DNA of 64,000 nucleotides, taken from NCBI RefSeq assembly GCF_001677335.1, contig NZ_LZYB01000009.1, positions 1 to 64,000 on the forward strand, given 5' to 3'. Of the stretch, positions 26,161 through 35,023 are shown in pieces. Each line of letters starts with the position of its first letter. Within the stretch, counting starts at the first letter, position 1. A model generated the notes under the pieces. The model saw nothing but the letters and a program-made list of their open reading frames with translations. It made no database searches and was not told where the DNA came from. Made by a program: the position numbers and the translations under genes. Source of the stretch: Erythrobacter dokdonensis DSW-74 (GTDB lineage: Bacteria; Pseudomonadota; Alphaproteobacteria; Sphingomonadales; Sphingomonadaceae).

Positions 26161-27417
26161 CTACACGTCGTCCGCGCTGATCAGTTCTGCCCGGTCGAGT
26201 TCGCCGGTCAGGCTTGCCACAGTCACCGCCACCGCCGCATCGCCGGTGATGTTGGTGGTGGTGCGCATCATGTCCATGATCCGGTCGATGCCCGCCACCA
26301 GTGCGATGGTTTCCAGCGGCACGCCGACCGCGCCGAACACCAGCACCATCATGATCAGCCCCGATCCCGGAATGCCCGCCGCACCGATCGCGCCCAGCGT
26401 GCCGAGGATCGAGATCGTGAAATAATCGCCCCAGTTCAGATCGACCCCGAAGGCCTGCGCCCCGAACAGCGTGGCAAGGCCAAGATACATCGCCGTACCG
26501 TTCATGTTGATCGTCGCCCCCAGCGCGATCACGAAGCTCGCCACCGAATTCGACACGCCAAGGTTGCGCTCGGCACAGCGCAGCGTCACCGGCAAGGTCG
26601 CATTGGAGCTGGCGGTGGAATAGCTGACCGCCATCGCATCAACGATGCCGCGGAAGAAGTCGATCACCGGCACCCGCGCGAAGAGTTTGATCATCCCTGC
26701 GTAGATGAGGCCAATGATCAGGAAACAACCAAGGTAGTTGAGGAACACCAGCTGGCCCAGGGCCTTGAGCGCATCCATGCCAAGGGTTCCGGCCACCCAG
26801 GCCATCAGCGCGAACACACCGAACGGGGTGAGCTCCATCACCACCATGGTGACCTTCTGCATCACCACGCTGCCGCTATCGAAGATCCTGAGGACCGGCT
26901 CGCCCTCTTCCTTGGCCATGAGAATGCCGATGCCGATCAGCAGCGAGAACACGATCAGCGGCAGCACGTTGACATCGGCCATCACCTGCACCGGGCTCGA
27001 GGGCACGACCTCCAGGAGCATCTGCTCAAAACTCTGTGCGGTTTCGCGGCGTTCCTGCGCACGTTCTAGCGCGGTCTGGTCAAGCGCCATGCTTGCCCCG
27101 TCGATCCCGGCGCCCGGTTGCGTCAGCGTGCCGATGCCGAGGCCCATCCACACCGCCATCTGCCCCGTCACCACGAACAGAAGCATCGCCCGCCAACCGA
27201 CGCTGCCGAGCTTGCGCAAGTCGCCGATGCTGGCAACGCCCGCGACGAGGCTGAAGAAGATCAGCGGCACCACCAGCATCTTGATGAAGGCGATGAAGAT
27301 GTCGCCGATGATCTTGATGCTCGCCGCGCCCGGCCCCCACAGGTAGCCCACGATAATGCCGAGTACGAGTGCGGCAATCACGCGTTGCCACAGCGGGATA
27401 CGGAACCAGACGTTCAA
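26161..27417 (-). CDS. Dicarboxylate/amino acid:cation symporter (SDF family)
   Basis: A 418-residue inner membrane transporter with about eight helices and two re-entrant loops. The Ser-rich loop YSTASSNATLPVTL and the INMNGTAMYL motif are hallmarks of the glutamate/C4-dicarboxylate:Na+ (or H+) symporter family. Substrate cannot be read. The start appears to be TTG at 27417, overlapping the TGA of dapE (sequence GCTTGA), with GGAAGGA eight bases upstream; no ATG gives a sensible membrane topology. So it is coupled to dapE. An insert rich in Glu/Arg near 115-135 lies in the loop between early helices. Confidence 0.9.
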   Translation of the reverse strand: MNVWFRIPLWQRVIAALVLGIIVGYLWGPGAASIKIIGDIFIAFIKMLVVPLIFFSLVAGVASIGDLRKLGSVGWRAMLLFVVTGQMAVWMGLGIGTLTQPGAGIDGASMALDQTALERAQERRETAQSFEQMLLEVVPSSPVQVMADVNVLPLIVFSLLIGIGILMAKEEGEPVLRIFDSGSVVMQKVTMVVMELTPFGVFALMAWVAGTLGMDALKALGQLVFLNYLGCFLIIGLIYAGMIKLFARVPVIDFFRGIVDAMAVSYSTASSNATLPVTLRCAERNLGVSNSVASFVIALGATINMNGTAMYLGLATLFGAQAFGVDLNWGDYFTISILGTLGAIGAAGIPGSGLIMMVLVFGAVGVPLETIALVAGIDRIMDMMRTTTNITGDAAVAVTVASLTGELDRAELISADDV

Positions 27418-28571
27418 GCTGCTTGTCCTTCCTCGAGCGCCAGCGCGGCGCGCGCGATGCGAGCATAGATGCGGGCGAGAATGGCGAGATCGGGGATTGC
27501 CACAGCCTCGTCGCGCTTGTGCATGGTTGCGTTGCACAGGCCGAATTCGATCACCGGACAAACGCTGCGCAGAAACCGCGCATCCGAGGTACCGCCGCTG
27601 GTGGAGAGTTCGGGCGCGATGCCGGTCTCGGATTCGACCGCATCGCTTACCAGCATTGAAAAGGCTCCCGGCTCGGTCAGGAAGGGTTCGCCCGATATGA
27701 TCGGCCGCGCCTTGCCGCCATGTTTCTCGGCAATCGCCATCACCCGTTCGGACAGGCTTTTGCCGGTGTGAAGATCGTTGAAGCGGATCGAGATGCGCGC
27801 CTGCCCCAGCGCCGGGATAACGTTATGCGCGCGGTTGCCGACATTGATATCGGTGATCTCCAGATTGGAGGGCTGGAACCAGTCGGTGCCGGTATCGAGC
27901 GTCAGCGCATCAAGTTCCGCAAGGATCGCCACCAGTCGCGGCAGCGGGTTGTCAGCCAGGTGCGGATAGGCGACGTGGCCCTGTGTGCCTTCGGCGTCGA
28001 TGAAGATATTCACCGAGCCGCGCCGCCCTATCTTCACCATGTCGCCCAGCCGGTGAACCGAAGTCGGCTCACCGACGAGGCATAGATCGGGCTGGTGGCC
28101 TTCGGCCGCCATGTAGTCGATCAAGGCGCGGGTGCCGTGGAGCGCCGGGCCTTCCTCGTCGCCGGTGATGATGAAGCTGATCGTGCCGGCATTGGCAGGC
28201 ACTTCGGCGACAGCGGCAACCATCGCCGCGATCGCGCCCTTCATGTCGACCGCGCCGCGCCCGTGAAGCAGTTCGCCGCGCACCTGCGGCTCGAAGGGAT
28301 CGGACGCCCATCCCTCGCCCGGCGGGACGACATCAAGGTGGCCTGCAAAGGCGAAATGGCGCGATCCCGGCGGGCCTTGGCGAATGGCGAACAGGTTTTC
28401 GACCGGTGCCTCTTCGCTGCCATCCGGCCCCTCGCCGCGAGTGAAACGATGGACCGCAAAGCCGAGCGGGGCCAGCATCGCTGCGAGTTCATCGAACACC
28501 GCGCCGGTGGCGGGCGTGACACTGGGCGCGGAAATCAGGCGCTTGGCAAGGTCGAGCGGGTCGAGCATCAT
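27414..28571 (-). CDS. dapE: Succinyl-diaminopimelate desuccinylase
   Basis: A 385-residue M20-family metallo-amidase. The metal ligands are visible: GHLDVVPPG, GRGAVDMKGA, and GDEEGPA with the catalytic Glu. A C-terminal GLCNATMHKRDE segment supplies the last His. It removes succinate from N-succinyl-diaminopimelate in lysine and peptidoglycan precursor synthesis. The start is the first of two adjacent ATGs (28571); the ribosome site is weak. It diverges from the cupin gene across only 26 bases and overlaps the symporter start. Confidence 0.95.
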   Translation of the reverse strand: MMLDPLDLAKRLISAPSVTPATGAVFDELAAMLAPLGFAVHRFTRGEGPDGSEEAPVENLFAIRQGPPGSRHFAFAGHLDVVPPGEGWASDPFEPQVRGELLHGRGAVDMKGAIAAMVAAVAEVPANAGTISFIITGDEEGPALHGTRALIDYMAAEGHQPDLCLVGEPTSVHRLGDMVKIGRRGSVNIFIDAEGTQGHVAYPHLADNPLPRLVAILAELDALTLDTGTDWFQPSNLEITDINVGNRAHNVIPALGQARISIRFNDLHTGKSLSERVMAIAEKHGGKARPIISGEPFLTEPGAFSMLVSDAVESETGIAPELSTSGGTSDARFLRSVCPVIEFGLCNATMHKRDEAVAIPDLAILARIYARIARAALALEEGQAA

Positions 28572-28597
28572 CGCGTGCCTAGCAGGAGTTTCCGGCA

Positions 28598-29065
28598 ATG
28601 CCCAAGCTTGATCTTGACGCGATTCCCCGGACCGATGCCACCGGCTACCCGCCACCCTTCGATACGGCGGTGGCGGGACGCTGGTATCGCCGCCTGGCAC
28701 CTGCGGCGGGGCTGACGCTCATGGGCGCCAGCCACGTTACCCTGCTGCCGGGTGCGTTTTCATCGCAGCGCCATTGGCACCGCGGGCAGGATGAGCTGGT
28801 GGTGATGATTTCGGGCGACGCGGTGCTGATTGACGACCATGGCGAGACGCCGGTCGGGCCGGGCGACGTGCTCGCCTTCCCGGCGGGCGAGGCCAATGGC
28901 CACCACCTTCACAACCGCTCCGATGCGCCTTGCGTCTATCTTGCCGTCAGCGCGGGCAAACGCGAGACCGACAGCGGCGAATATGCGGACATCGACATGG
29001 TGTTCGGCCCCGAGGGCTATGCCCGCAAGGACGGCACGCCCTACAACAGCAAGCGCATTCCGTGA
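28598..29065 (+). CDS. Cupin domain protein
   Basis: A 155-residue protein with a single cupin fold (about 45-130). The metal site shows HWHRGQDE, then a second motif around PAGEANGHHLHN. It probably binds a divalent metal. Family members range from isomerases to sugar-binding and regulatory proteins, so no reaction is claimed. It overlaps the LysE-type exporter by GTGA, so the two are translated together. Confidence 0.85.
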   Translation: MPKLDLDAIPRTDATGYPPPFDTAVAGRWYRRLAPAAGLTLMGASHVTLLPGAFSSQRHWHRGQDELVVMISGDAVLIDDHGETPVGPGDVLAFPAGEANGHHLHNRSDAPCVYLAVSAGKRETDSGEYADIDMVFGPEGYARKDGTPYNSKRIP

Positions 29066-29673
29066 TCGACCTTGCCGGATTTGCGCTTGCCGTGCTGCTG
29101 GTGGAGCTGACACCCGGCCCGAATATGGGCTGGCTCGTGACTCTGACACTCGCGGAGGGACGCCGGGCGGGGCTCGGCGCGATTACCGGGATCGCGCTCG
29201 GCCTTGCCGCCAATGCCGCGCTCAGCGTACTCGCCGCGAGCCTCGTCCTTGCGCAGGACGGAGGACTGACCCGAGCGGTATCCGTGCTGGCCGCGGCAAT
29301 GATGACCTGGCTGGCCTGGGAGGCATGGCAGGGCGCGGGCGAGAGTTCGCCCGCCGCCACGCCGCGCGACGGGGGGAAACGGCATGCGCTGGCCGGGTTT
29401 GTCATCAACCTCCTCAACCCCAAGGCCGCGCTATTTTTCGTCACCGTAATGCCCCAGTTCATCCCCGGCGGACGGCCCAGCTTTGCGCAGGGGCTGACGA
29501 TGGCCGCTGTCAGCGTCACTATTGCCACGCTGATCCACCTGACGCTGGTGCTGGGTGCAGAGCGGGTGCGGGGCATGCTGATGGCCGAGCACCGCGCACT
29601 GGTTGTCAGGCGCGGCCTGGCGCTGGCAATGCTGGCGGTGGCAGCGTGGTTCGTCTCGAAGGCCTTCGCCTAG
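29062..29673 (+). CDS. LysE-family translocator
   Basis: A 203-residue inner membrane protein with about six hydrophobic segments. The family marker TPGPNM lies at residue 14, and the NLLNPKAALFFVTVMPQF motif at about 115. LysE/RhtB proteins export amino acids or similar small solutes by proton exchange. The start is GTG 29062, which shares bases with the cupin stop (GTGA). That gives exactly the usual family N-terminus; no ATG lies nearby. Substrate is unknown. Confidence 0.9.
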   Translation: MIDLAGFALAVLLVELTPGPNMGWLVTLTLAEGRRAGLGAITGIALGLAANAALSVLAASLVLAQDGGLTRAVSVLAAAMMTWLAWEAWQGAGESSPAATPRDGGKRHALAGFVINLLNPKAALFFVTVMPQFIPGGRPSFAQGLTMAAVSVTIATLIHLTLVLGAERVRGMLMAEHRALVVRRGLALAMLAVAAWFVSKAFA

Positions 29674-30581
29674 CGGCGCCGTTCCTCGATCTTGAGCGGA
29701 CCCGGCGCGAAGGCACTTTCAAGCAGGTCGGCAATCCGCAACCCTGCCTGCTGCACCCGGCGCTTCGCGATCGGCACGCCGCGAATGATGTCTTCCTGAC
29801 TGAGCGCGGTCTTGTTCGGCAATTCGCCATCGCAAGGCGCATCCGTATCGAAGGCCGTGGGATAGACGAAGCTGCGTGCAGTCTCCCAGCTCTCGCGGCC
29901 CCAGTCGTCGGGCGTCCCGCCGCCCAGTTCCGCACGTTCGGCCGGGGTATAGCGCCGCACCACCGGATCAGCCGGATCGCTGATCGCCCGCTCGGCCAGC
30001 GGGCCATCCCAGATGCTGTGCAGGTTGAGGCCCGGCTTGATCCCGTAATCGGCCTCGCGGTCATTGCCGCCGCGATCCTCGTTGTCGCCCGAATGCAGCG
30101 GCATGTGCACGTCGCCCGCGAAGTGGACCATGAAGGCGAGCGCCTCCAGCCGTACCGCGTCGGGCAGGCTTTCGTCGGCGAGGATGCGATGGGCGCGAAG
30201 GATCTGCGCGGTCACGCAATTGCCGCCCGCACAATTGGCACGCGGGTTGAATGCCTGACAGATCGGCGCGGTGCGGTAATGCCACGCGGCCGTGTATCCC
30301 CAGCGCCAGCCCTCGCGCCGCACGCAATCGGGCCAAACGGCGGCGTCCTGCAAGGTGCGCAGCGGACATTCGGGCGTGCCCAACGCCTTTTCGGAGCGCA
30401 GCAGGCGGCGGATCTTGGCGCGCACCTGCGGCGAGACATTGGCCTCGGCGATCTCGGCAGTCTTGCCGTGCGCATAAAAGCCCCAGGCCTGCGCCGGCGA
30501 AGGGGCCAGCAGCAGCGCCGCAAGGCCCGCCAGCAAGGCAGCAATGTTCACACGGCCAATTCGTATTGCTCTATCACCCAT
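29670..30581 (-). CDS. S1/P1 family secreted nuclease
   Basis: A 303-residue secreted zinc nuclease. A signal peptide ends Ala-Gln-Ala before Trp33. In this family the mature N-terminal Trp is itself a zinc ligand, with the following GFYAHG His. The FAGDVHMPLHSGD motif and further His and Asp complete the three-zinc site. It should cleave single-stranded DNA or RNA in the periplasm or outside. ATG 30581 is chosen over GTG 30551: it has a GAGGAAGAG ribosome site and adds three Arg to the signal peptide. It therefore overlaps the GST gene by 34 bases. Confidence 0.88.
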   Translation of the reverse strand: MGDRAIRIGRVNIAALLAGLAALLLAPSPAQAWGFYAHGKTAEIAEANVSPQVRAKIRRLLRSEKALGTPECPLRTLQDAAVWPDCVRREGWRWGYTAAWHYRTAPICQAFNPRANCAGGNCVTAQILRAHRILADESLPDAVRLEALAFMVHFAGDVHMPLHSGDNEDRGGNDREADYGIKPGLNLHSIWDGPLAERAISDPADPVVRRYTPAERAELGGGTPDDWGRESWETARSFVYPTAFDTDAPCDGELPNKTALSQEDIIRGVPIAKRRVQQAGLRIADLLESAFAPGPLKIEERRR

Positions 30582-31210
30582 TGCTCTTCCTCGGCAGCCC
30601 CGGTCCATGCACGCATCCATTCGTGTTCGGCAATCACCTCCATATAGGCCTGAGCAAAGCCCGGAACGCCGATGCCGTAAGTGACGAAGCGCGTCACCAC
30701 CGGAGCATAGAAGATATCCGCCGCGCCAAAGGTTCCGAACAGGTAGGGGCCGCTGCTGCCATGACGCGCGCGGGCCTCGGCCCACAGGGTCAGGATGCGC
30801 ACGATATCGTGCTGGGTCTGCTCGGAGACATCGGCCAGCTGCACCCGGCGGCGGATGTTCATCGGCATTTCCTTGCGCAGGGACTGATAGCCCGAATGCA
30901 TCTCTGCGACCATCGCCCGCGCCATTGCCCGGGCAACCTCGTCTTTCGGCCAGAACCGGTCGCGCCCGACCTTGTCCGCGAGGTATTCCATGATCGCAAG
31001 GCTGTCCCACACCACCGCTTCGCCGTCCCAGAGGATCGGCACCTTGCCGCTGGACGGCTGGACCTCTCCCATGTCGTGCTTCAGCCGGTCCCATTCCTCG
31101 CCCATGATCGGCACGGTCAGTTCGTCGAAGTGCAGTCCCGATTGCTTGGCCGCGAGCCAACCGCGCAGGGACCAGCTGGAATAGTTCTTGTTACCGATGA
31201 TGAGTTTCAT
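30548..31210 (-). CDS. Glutathione S-transferase family protein
   Basis: A 220-residue two-domain GST. The thioredoxin-fold N-domain starts with KLIIGNKNYSSWSLRGWL and has the cis-Pro motif GKVPIL near residue 58, then WDSLAIMEYL for gamma-glutamyl binding. The helical C-domain follows. The early Ser pair is the candidate for glutathione activation. Physiological substrate is unknown. It overlaps the following nuclease gene, so they are likely co-translated. Confidence 0.9.
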   Translation of the reverse strand: MKLIIGNKNYSSWSLRGWLAAKQSGLHFDELTVPIMGEEWDRLKHDMGEVQPSSGKVPILWDGEAVVWDSLAIMEYLADKVGRDRFWPKDEVARAMARAMVAEMHSGYQSLRKEMPMNIRRRVQLADVSEQTQHDIVRILTLWAEARARHGSSGPYLFGTFGAADIFYAPVVTRFVTYGIGVPGFAQAYMEVIAEHEWMRAWTGAAEEEQWVIEQYELAV

Positions 31211-31316
31211 TGGGCCGTCTGCTCCACCTTGCGAGACCGGATAGCTGCGGCCCTAGATATTCAGGCTTTCCCTGTCGAGCGTGAACGGGCTATCGCGGAC
31301 GAAACAGGAGCCGCGC

Positions 31317-31736
31317 ATGAGTCTGCCCCCCTTCCACCTCGCCTTCCCGGTCGACGATCTTGCAGCGGCCCGCCGCTTCTACGGCGAGGCGATGGGCTGT
31401 GCCGAAGGGCGATCGTCCGACGAGTGGATCGATTTCGACTTTCACGGCCACCAGATCGTCGCCCACCTCGCGCCGGGGCAGTCGGGGGACAGGGTGAGCA
31501 ACCATGTCGACGGGCACGGTGTGCCGGTGCCGCACTTCGGACTGGTGCTGTCGATGGACGAATGGGAAGCACTGTCCGAACGCCTGCGTGCGGCGGGCAC
31601 TCAATTCGTGATCGAACCGACTATCCGGTTCAAGGGGCAGCCGGGCGAACAGGCGACGATGTTCCTGCGCGATCCTGCGGGCAATGCGCTGGAGTTCAAG
31701 GCCTTTGCCGACATGGGGCAACTCTTCGCGACCTGA
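31317..31736 (+). CDS. VOC (glyoxalase/dioxygenase-fold) family protein
   Basis: A 139-residue protein of the vicinal oxygen chelate fold. The N-terminal module starts [22 protein letters not shown] and the second holds [12 protein letters not shown] and [15 protein letters not shown]. His8, a second His and the C-terminal Glu are placed as metal ligands, so a divalent metal enzyme is likely. The reaction is not known. ATG 31317 has CAGGAG upstream; a GTG at 31281 is not supported. Confidence 0.88.
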   Translation: MSLPPFHLAFPVDDLAAARRFYGEAMGCAEGRSSDEWIDFDFHGHQIVAHLAPGQSGDRVSNHVDGHGVPVPHFGLVLSMDEWEALSERLRAAGTQFVIEPTIRFKGQPGEQATMFLRDPAGNALEFKAFADMGQLFAT

Positions 31737-31798
31737 TTGCGGCGCATATTGCGCTACCGGAAGCAAGGCCGTGAGTCGTCGTTAACCCGAAATTAGTC

Positions 31799-32407
31799 AT
31801 GCTCGCCTATTTTGGCGGGATGGGTGGTATAGACCCTTCCATTCCCACGGACGAGTGGCAGATCCTGTCGTCCGGCGGAGGAACAGTCGGACAGCGCTCC
31901 CGCAGGGCCTTCACGGTCCACCGCAGGAACGCCGACCGATCGCTTAATGCCATGCGGCGCCGGACTCGCACCCGGCGCGCTGTCACAAGGTCGCTCCGCG
32001 CAGCATGCGCGCTGTGCATGGCAAGTCTCAGCCTGTCGAATGCTCCGGCAGGCCAAACCGCCGGACCCTTGCCGGCTTCCGGAAGCTTGCGGATTGCGCT
32101 TGCGGACGTGCAGCGCGTCAGCGCTTCGGCACCGGGCGGCTCGCGTCTGGTGAATGCATTGACCCGGTGCCGCTCCAGTCTGGACGGCAGCTTCAGCGAA
32201 CTCGTCAATGCGACAACCGAAGTGGTAGGCTCAGGCGAATTCGAGCACATCGTCACAGATATTACCGCGGTCGACGGTTCGACGGCGAGCGTGGCGATGA
32301 TCTTCCGGGCTCGGGGCCAGCGGGGTCTCAATGTCGTGCGCGAAGCGCGGGCCAGCATCGATCTGGCGTCGTGCAGCGCTTCGGATATTTCCCTCCCGCG
32401 AGCCTGA
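31799..32407 (+). CDS. Hypothetical protein with internal hydrophobic segment
   Basis: I do not recognise this 202-residue frame. The first 50 residues have no clear fold; an Arg-rich run and a hydrophobic stretch at about 66-82 (RAACALCMASLSL) look like a signal peptide or anchor. Met52 (base 31952) could therefore be the real start, making a 151-residue secreted protein. The C-terminal part is beta-rich with two Cys. TTAA-N7-TTAG lies three bases before the ATG. Its end overlaps the upstream in-frame extension of otsB, but not the start I chose for otsB. It may be expressed; evidence is only an open frame with reasonable codon use. Confidence 0.5.
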   Translation: MLAYFGGMGGIDPSIPTDEWQILSSGGGTVGQRSRRAFTVHRRNADRSLNAMRRRTRTRRAVTRSLRAACALCMASLSLSNAPAGQTAGPLPASGSLRIALADVQRVSASAPGGSRLVNALTRCRSSLDGSFSELVNATTEVVGSGEFEHIVTDITAVDGSTASVAMIFRARGQRGLNVVREARASIDLASCSASDISLPRA

Positions 32408-32483
32408 CCTCAAGGCCATTGCGCCGGATTGCCAATGTGCTGCACCTGCGAAGTGCCGGTTTGACGCAGGCCAATCAGGCTTT

Positions 32484-33236
32484 ATGTCTCGGTGGATGGC
32501 AATGCGTCCCGGCCTTCCTCCTCCGCCCTCGCTAGCTGACCTGCTTGCTGACGGCCCGACCGCGCTGTTCCTCGATTTCGACGGAACGCTGGTGGAGATT
32601 GCCGCAGGGCCGGATGCGATTGCCTTGCCGGACGGGCTCGGCGCCGGGCTCGAGCGTCTCGCGAGACGGCTGGGCGGCGCACTGGCGCTGGTGAGCGGGC
32701 GCAGCGTCGACAATCTCTCAGCATTTCTCGGGCCACTACCGCTGCACATTGCAGGATCGCATGGTGGTCACGTTCTGACCCCTTGCGGCAACACCTTGCT
32801 CGAAGCAAAGCCGCTGCCCGCTCCGGTGGCAGAGGCACTTGGCGGCTTTGCCGCCGAACGCGGCCTGCTTTATGAACGCAAGGCCCATGGCGGTGCGCTG
32901 CATTACCGTGCCCAGCCGGAACTGGAAGGTGACGCCCATCGCTTCGCCAATGGCCTTGCTGCCGAACATGGGCTTGTAACCAAAAGCGGAAAATGCGTGA
33001 TCGAGCTTGTCAGACCCGGCGCGGACAAGGGCGGCGCGGTCGATTTGCTAAGTCGCCAGCCACCCTTCGCCGGCGCGCGGCCAGTCTTTATCGGCGACGA
33101 CGTGACCGACGAGGACGGCTTTGCCGCCTGTAACCGCTTGGGCGGGTTCGGAATCGCCGTGGGCGAGCGCGCATCGGCCGCCGCCCGCTATTCCCTTGCA
33201 AGCGTAAAGGACGTGCACGCGTGGCTGGAGCTATGA
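32484..33236 (+). CDS. otsB: Trehalose-6-phosphate phosphatase
   Basis: A 250-residue HAD-type phosphatase. The nucleophile motif is FLDFDGTLVEI, motif II is the Ser in VSGRSVD, and the acidic pair is in GDDVTDEDGF. It converts trehalose 6-phosphate to trehalose. Three ATGs are possible (32484, 32496, 32502); they change only a few N-terminal residues. The stop is shared with the start of the GH15 gene (ATGA). The order otsB-GH15-otsA is a trehalose operon. Confidence 0.93.
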   Translation: MSRWMAMRPGLPPPPSLADLLADGPTALFLDFDGTLVEIAAGPDAIALPDGLGAGLERLARRLGGALALVSGRSVDNLSAFLGPLPLHIAGSHGGHVLTPCGNTLLEAKPLPAPVAEALGGFAAERGLLYERKAHGGALHYRAQPELEGDAHRFANGLAAEHGLVTKSGKCVIELVRPGADKGGAVDLLSRQPPFAGARPVFIGDDVTDEDGFAACNRLGGFGIAVGERASAAARYSLASVKDVHAWLEL

Positions 33237-35023
33237 CCGCAGACCTCGAACTCTGGCCGATCGGCAATTGCCAGGTCAGCGCCCTGATCGACCGCGAGGG
33301 CGCGGTCGCATGGTCCTGTGTGCCGCGGGTCGATGGCGATCCGGTGTTCTGTGCACTTCTCAACGGCGACAGCCGCGAGGCCGGAATCTGGCGCTTCGAA
33401 CTGGCCGGGCAGGTCAGCGCCACACAGGAATATATCCGCAACACGCCGATCCTCGTCACCCGGCTCGAGGCCGAGGATGGCTCCGCGGTGGAGGTGCTCG
33501 ATTTCTGCCCGCGCTACGAACACAAGGGGCGGATGTATCGCCCCGTCGCGATCAGCCGGATCGTGCGGCCAATTGCAGGCAGTCCGCGTATCCGCGTAGT
33601 GCTGCGTCCGCTACACGGTTACGGCGCGCATGTCCCCGAGACGACCCACGGCACCAATCACATCCGCTACCTTGTCGGCCCGCACACCCTGCGGCTCAGC
33701 ACCGATGCGCCGGTGGGTTACATTCTCGAACAGCGCAGCTTCCGGGTCGAGGACGATCTGCATTTCTTCCTCGGTCCGGACGAACCCTTCGCCGGCCCCT
33801 TGCGCGAGGAAATCCGCCGGATGGAACAGGCAACGCGCAAGTACTGGCAGCACTGGGTAAGGAGCCTTGCCACCCCGTTCGAATGGCAGGAGGAGGTGAT
33901 CCGCTGCGCGATCACGCTGAAGCTGTGCCAGCATGAAGAAACCGGCGCGATCGTCGCCGCGCTCACCACCTCGATCCCCGAAGCCCCCCATTCCGAGCGG
34001 AACTGGGACTACCGCTACTGCTGGATCCGCGATTCCTATTACACCGTGCAGGCGCTGAACCGGTTGGGCGCGCTCGATGTGCTCGAGAAGTATCTCGCCT
34101 ATCTGCGCAACATCGTCGACAATGCCAAGGGCGGGCAGATCCAGCCGCTCTATTCGGTAATGGGCGAGGGCGAGCTGGACGAGACCACCGCAGCGTGGCT
34201 CGCCGGCTATCGCGGGATGGGGCCGGTCAGGCGCGGCAATGCCGCCTACAAGCAGATCCAGCACGATTGCTACGGCCAGATCGTGCTGCCCACGGTGCAG
34301 GGCTTCATCGACCGCCGCCTGCTGCGGATCGCTGACGAACGCGATTTCGAGAGCCTCGAACAGGTAGGCGAGATGGCCTGGGCCATGCACGACCAGCCCG
34401 ATGCCGGCCTGTGGGAGTTCCGCACCCGGCAGGAGGTCCATACCTATTCGGCGGTGATGAGCTGGGCTGCCTGCGACCGGCTGGCGATGGCCGCCGACTG
34501 GCTCGGCAAGGCCGACCGCGCGGCGCTGTGGCGGAACCGCGCCGATGCCATCCGGGCGACAATCGAGGCGGAAGCGTGGGTGGAAAACGGGGATGGTGGC
34601 CATTACGGCGCCAGCTTTGAAAGCGACTATCTCGACGCGAGCCTGTTGCAGATGGTCGAACTACGCTTCATCTCGCCAGACAACCCGCGCTTCCTGTCCA
34701 CCTTCGCCGCGGTCGAGCAGCAGCTCAGGCGGGGGGATTTCATGCTGCGCTATGCCGCAGAGGACGATTTCGGCGCCCCCGAAACCGCCTTCAACGTGTG
34801 TACCTTCTGGCTGATCGAGGCGCTGCACCTTGCCGGACGTAGCGAGGAAGCGCGGCGCCTGTTCTGCACCATGCTCAGCCACACCACACGTTCGGGCTTG
34901 CTGAGCGAGGACCTCGACTACAATAGTGGGGAACTGTGGGGCAATTTCCCGCAGACCTATTCGCTGGTCGGCGTGATCAACTGCGCCGGACTGTTGTCCA
35001 AACCATGGAGTGAGGTCCGATAG
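33233..35023 (+). CDS. Glycoside hydrolase family 15 protein (glucoamylase/trehalase type)
   Basis: A 596-residue cytosolic protein. The N-terminal beta-sandwich starts LELWPIGNCQVSALID; the (alpha/alpha)6 barrel from about 240 shows the GH15 signature ERNWDYRYCWIRDSYYTV. The late Glu of LSEDLDYNSGELWGNFPQTYS lies where the catalytic base is expected. Relatives cut alpha-1,4 glucans or trehalose, but several in otsBA operons have no proven substrate. Start ATG 33233 overlaps the otsB stop, and the TAG stop is shared with the ATA from which otsA seems to start. Placement suggests a role in trehalose or glycogen turnover. Confidence 0.92.
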   Translation: MTADLELWPIGNCQVSALIDREGAVAWSCVPRVDGDPVFCALLNGDSREAGIWRFELAGQVSATQEYIRNTPILVTRLEAEDGSAVEVLDFCPRYEHKGRMYRPVAISRIVRPIAGSPRIRVVLRPLHGYGAHVPETTHGTNHIRYLVGPHTLRLSTDAPVGYILEQRSFRVEDDLHFFLGPDEPFAGPLREEIRRMEQATRKYWQHWVRSLATPFEWQEEVIRCAITLKLCQHEETGAIVAALTTSIPEAPHSERNWDYRYCWIRDSYYTVQALNRLGALDVLEKYLAYLRNIVDNAKGGQIQPLYSVMGEGELDETTAAWLAGYRGMGPVRRGNAAYKQIQHDCYGQIVLPTVQGFIDRRLLRIADERDFESLEQVGEMAWAMHDQPDAGLWEFRTRQEVHTYSAVMSWAACDRLAMAADWLGKADRAALWRNRADAIRATIEAEAWVENGDGGHYGASFESDYLDASLLQMVELRFISPDNPRFLSTFAAVEQQLRRGDFMLRYAAEDDFGAPETAFNVCTFWLIEALHLAGRSEEARRLFCTMLSHTTRSGLLSEDLDYNSGELWGNFPQTYSLVGVINCAGLLSKPWSEVR

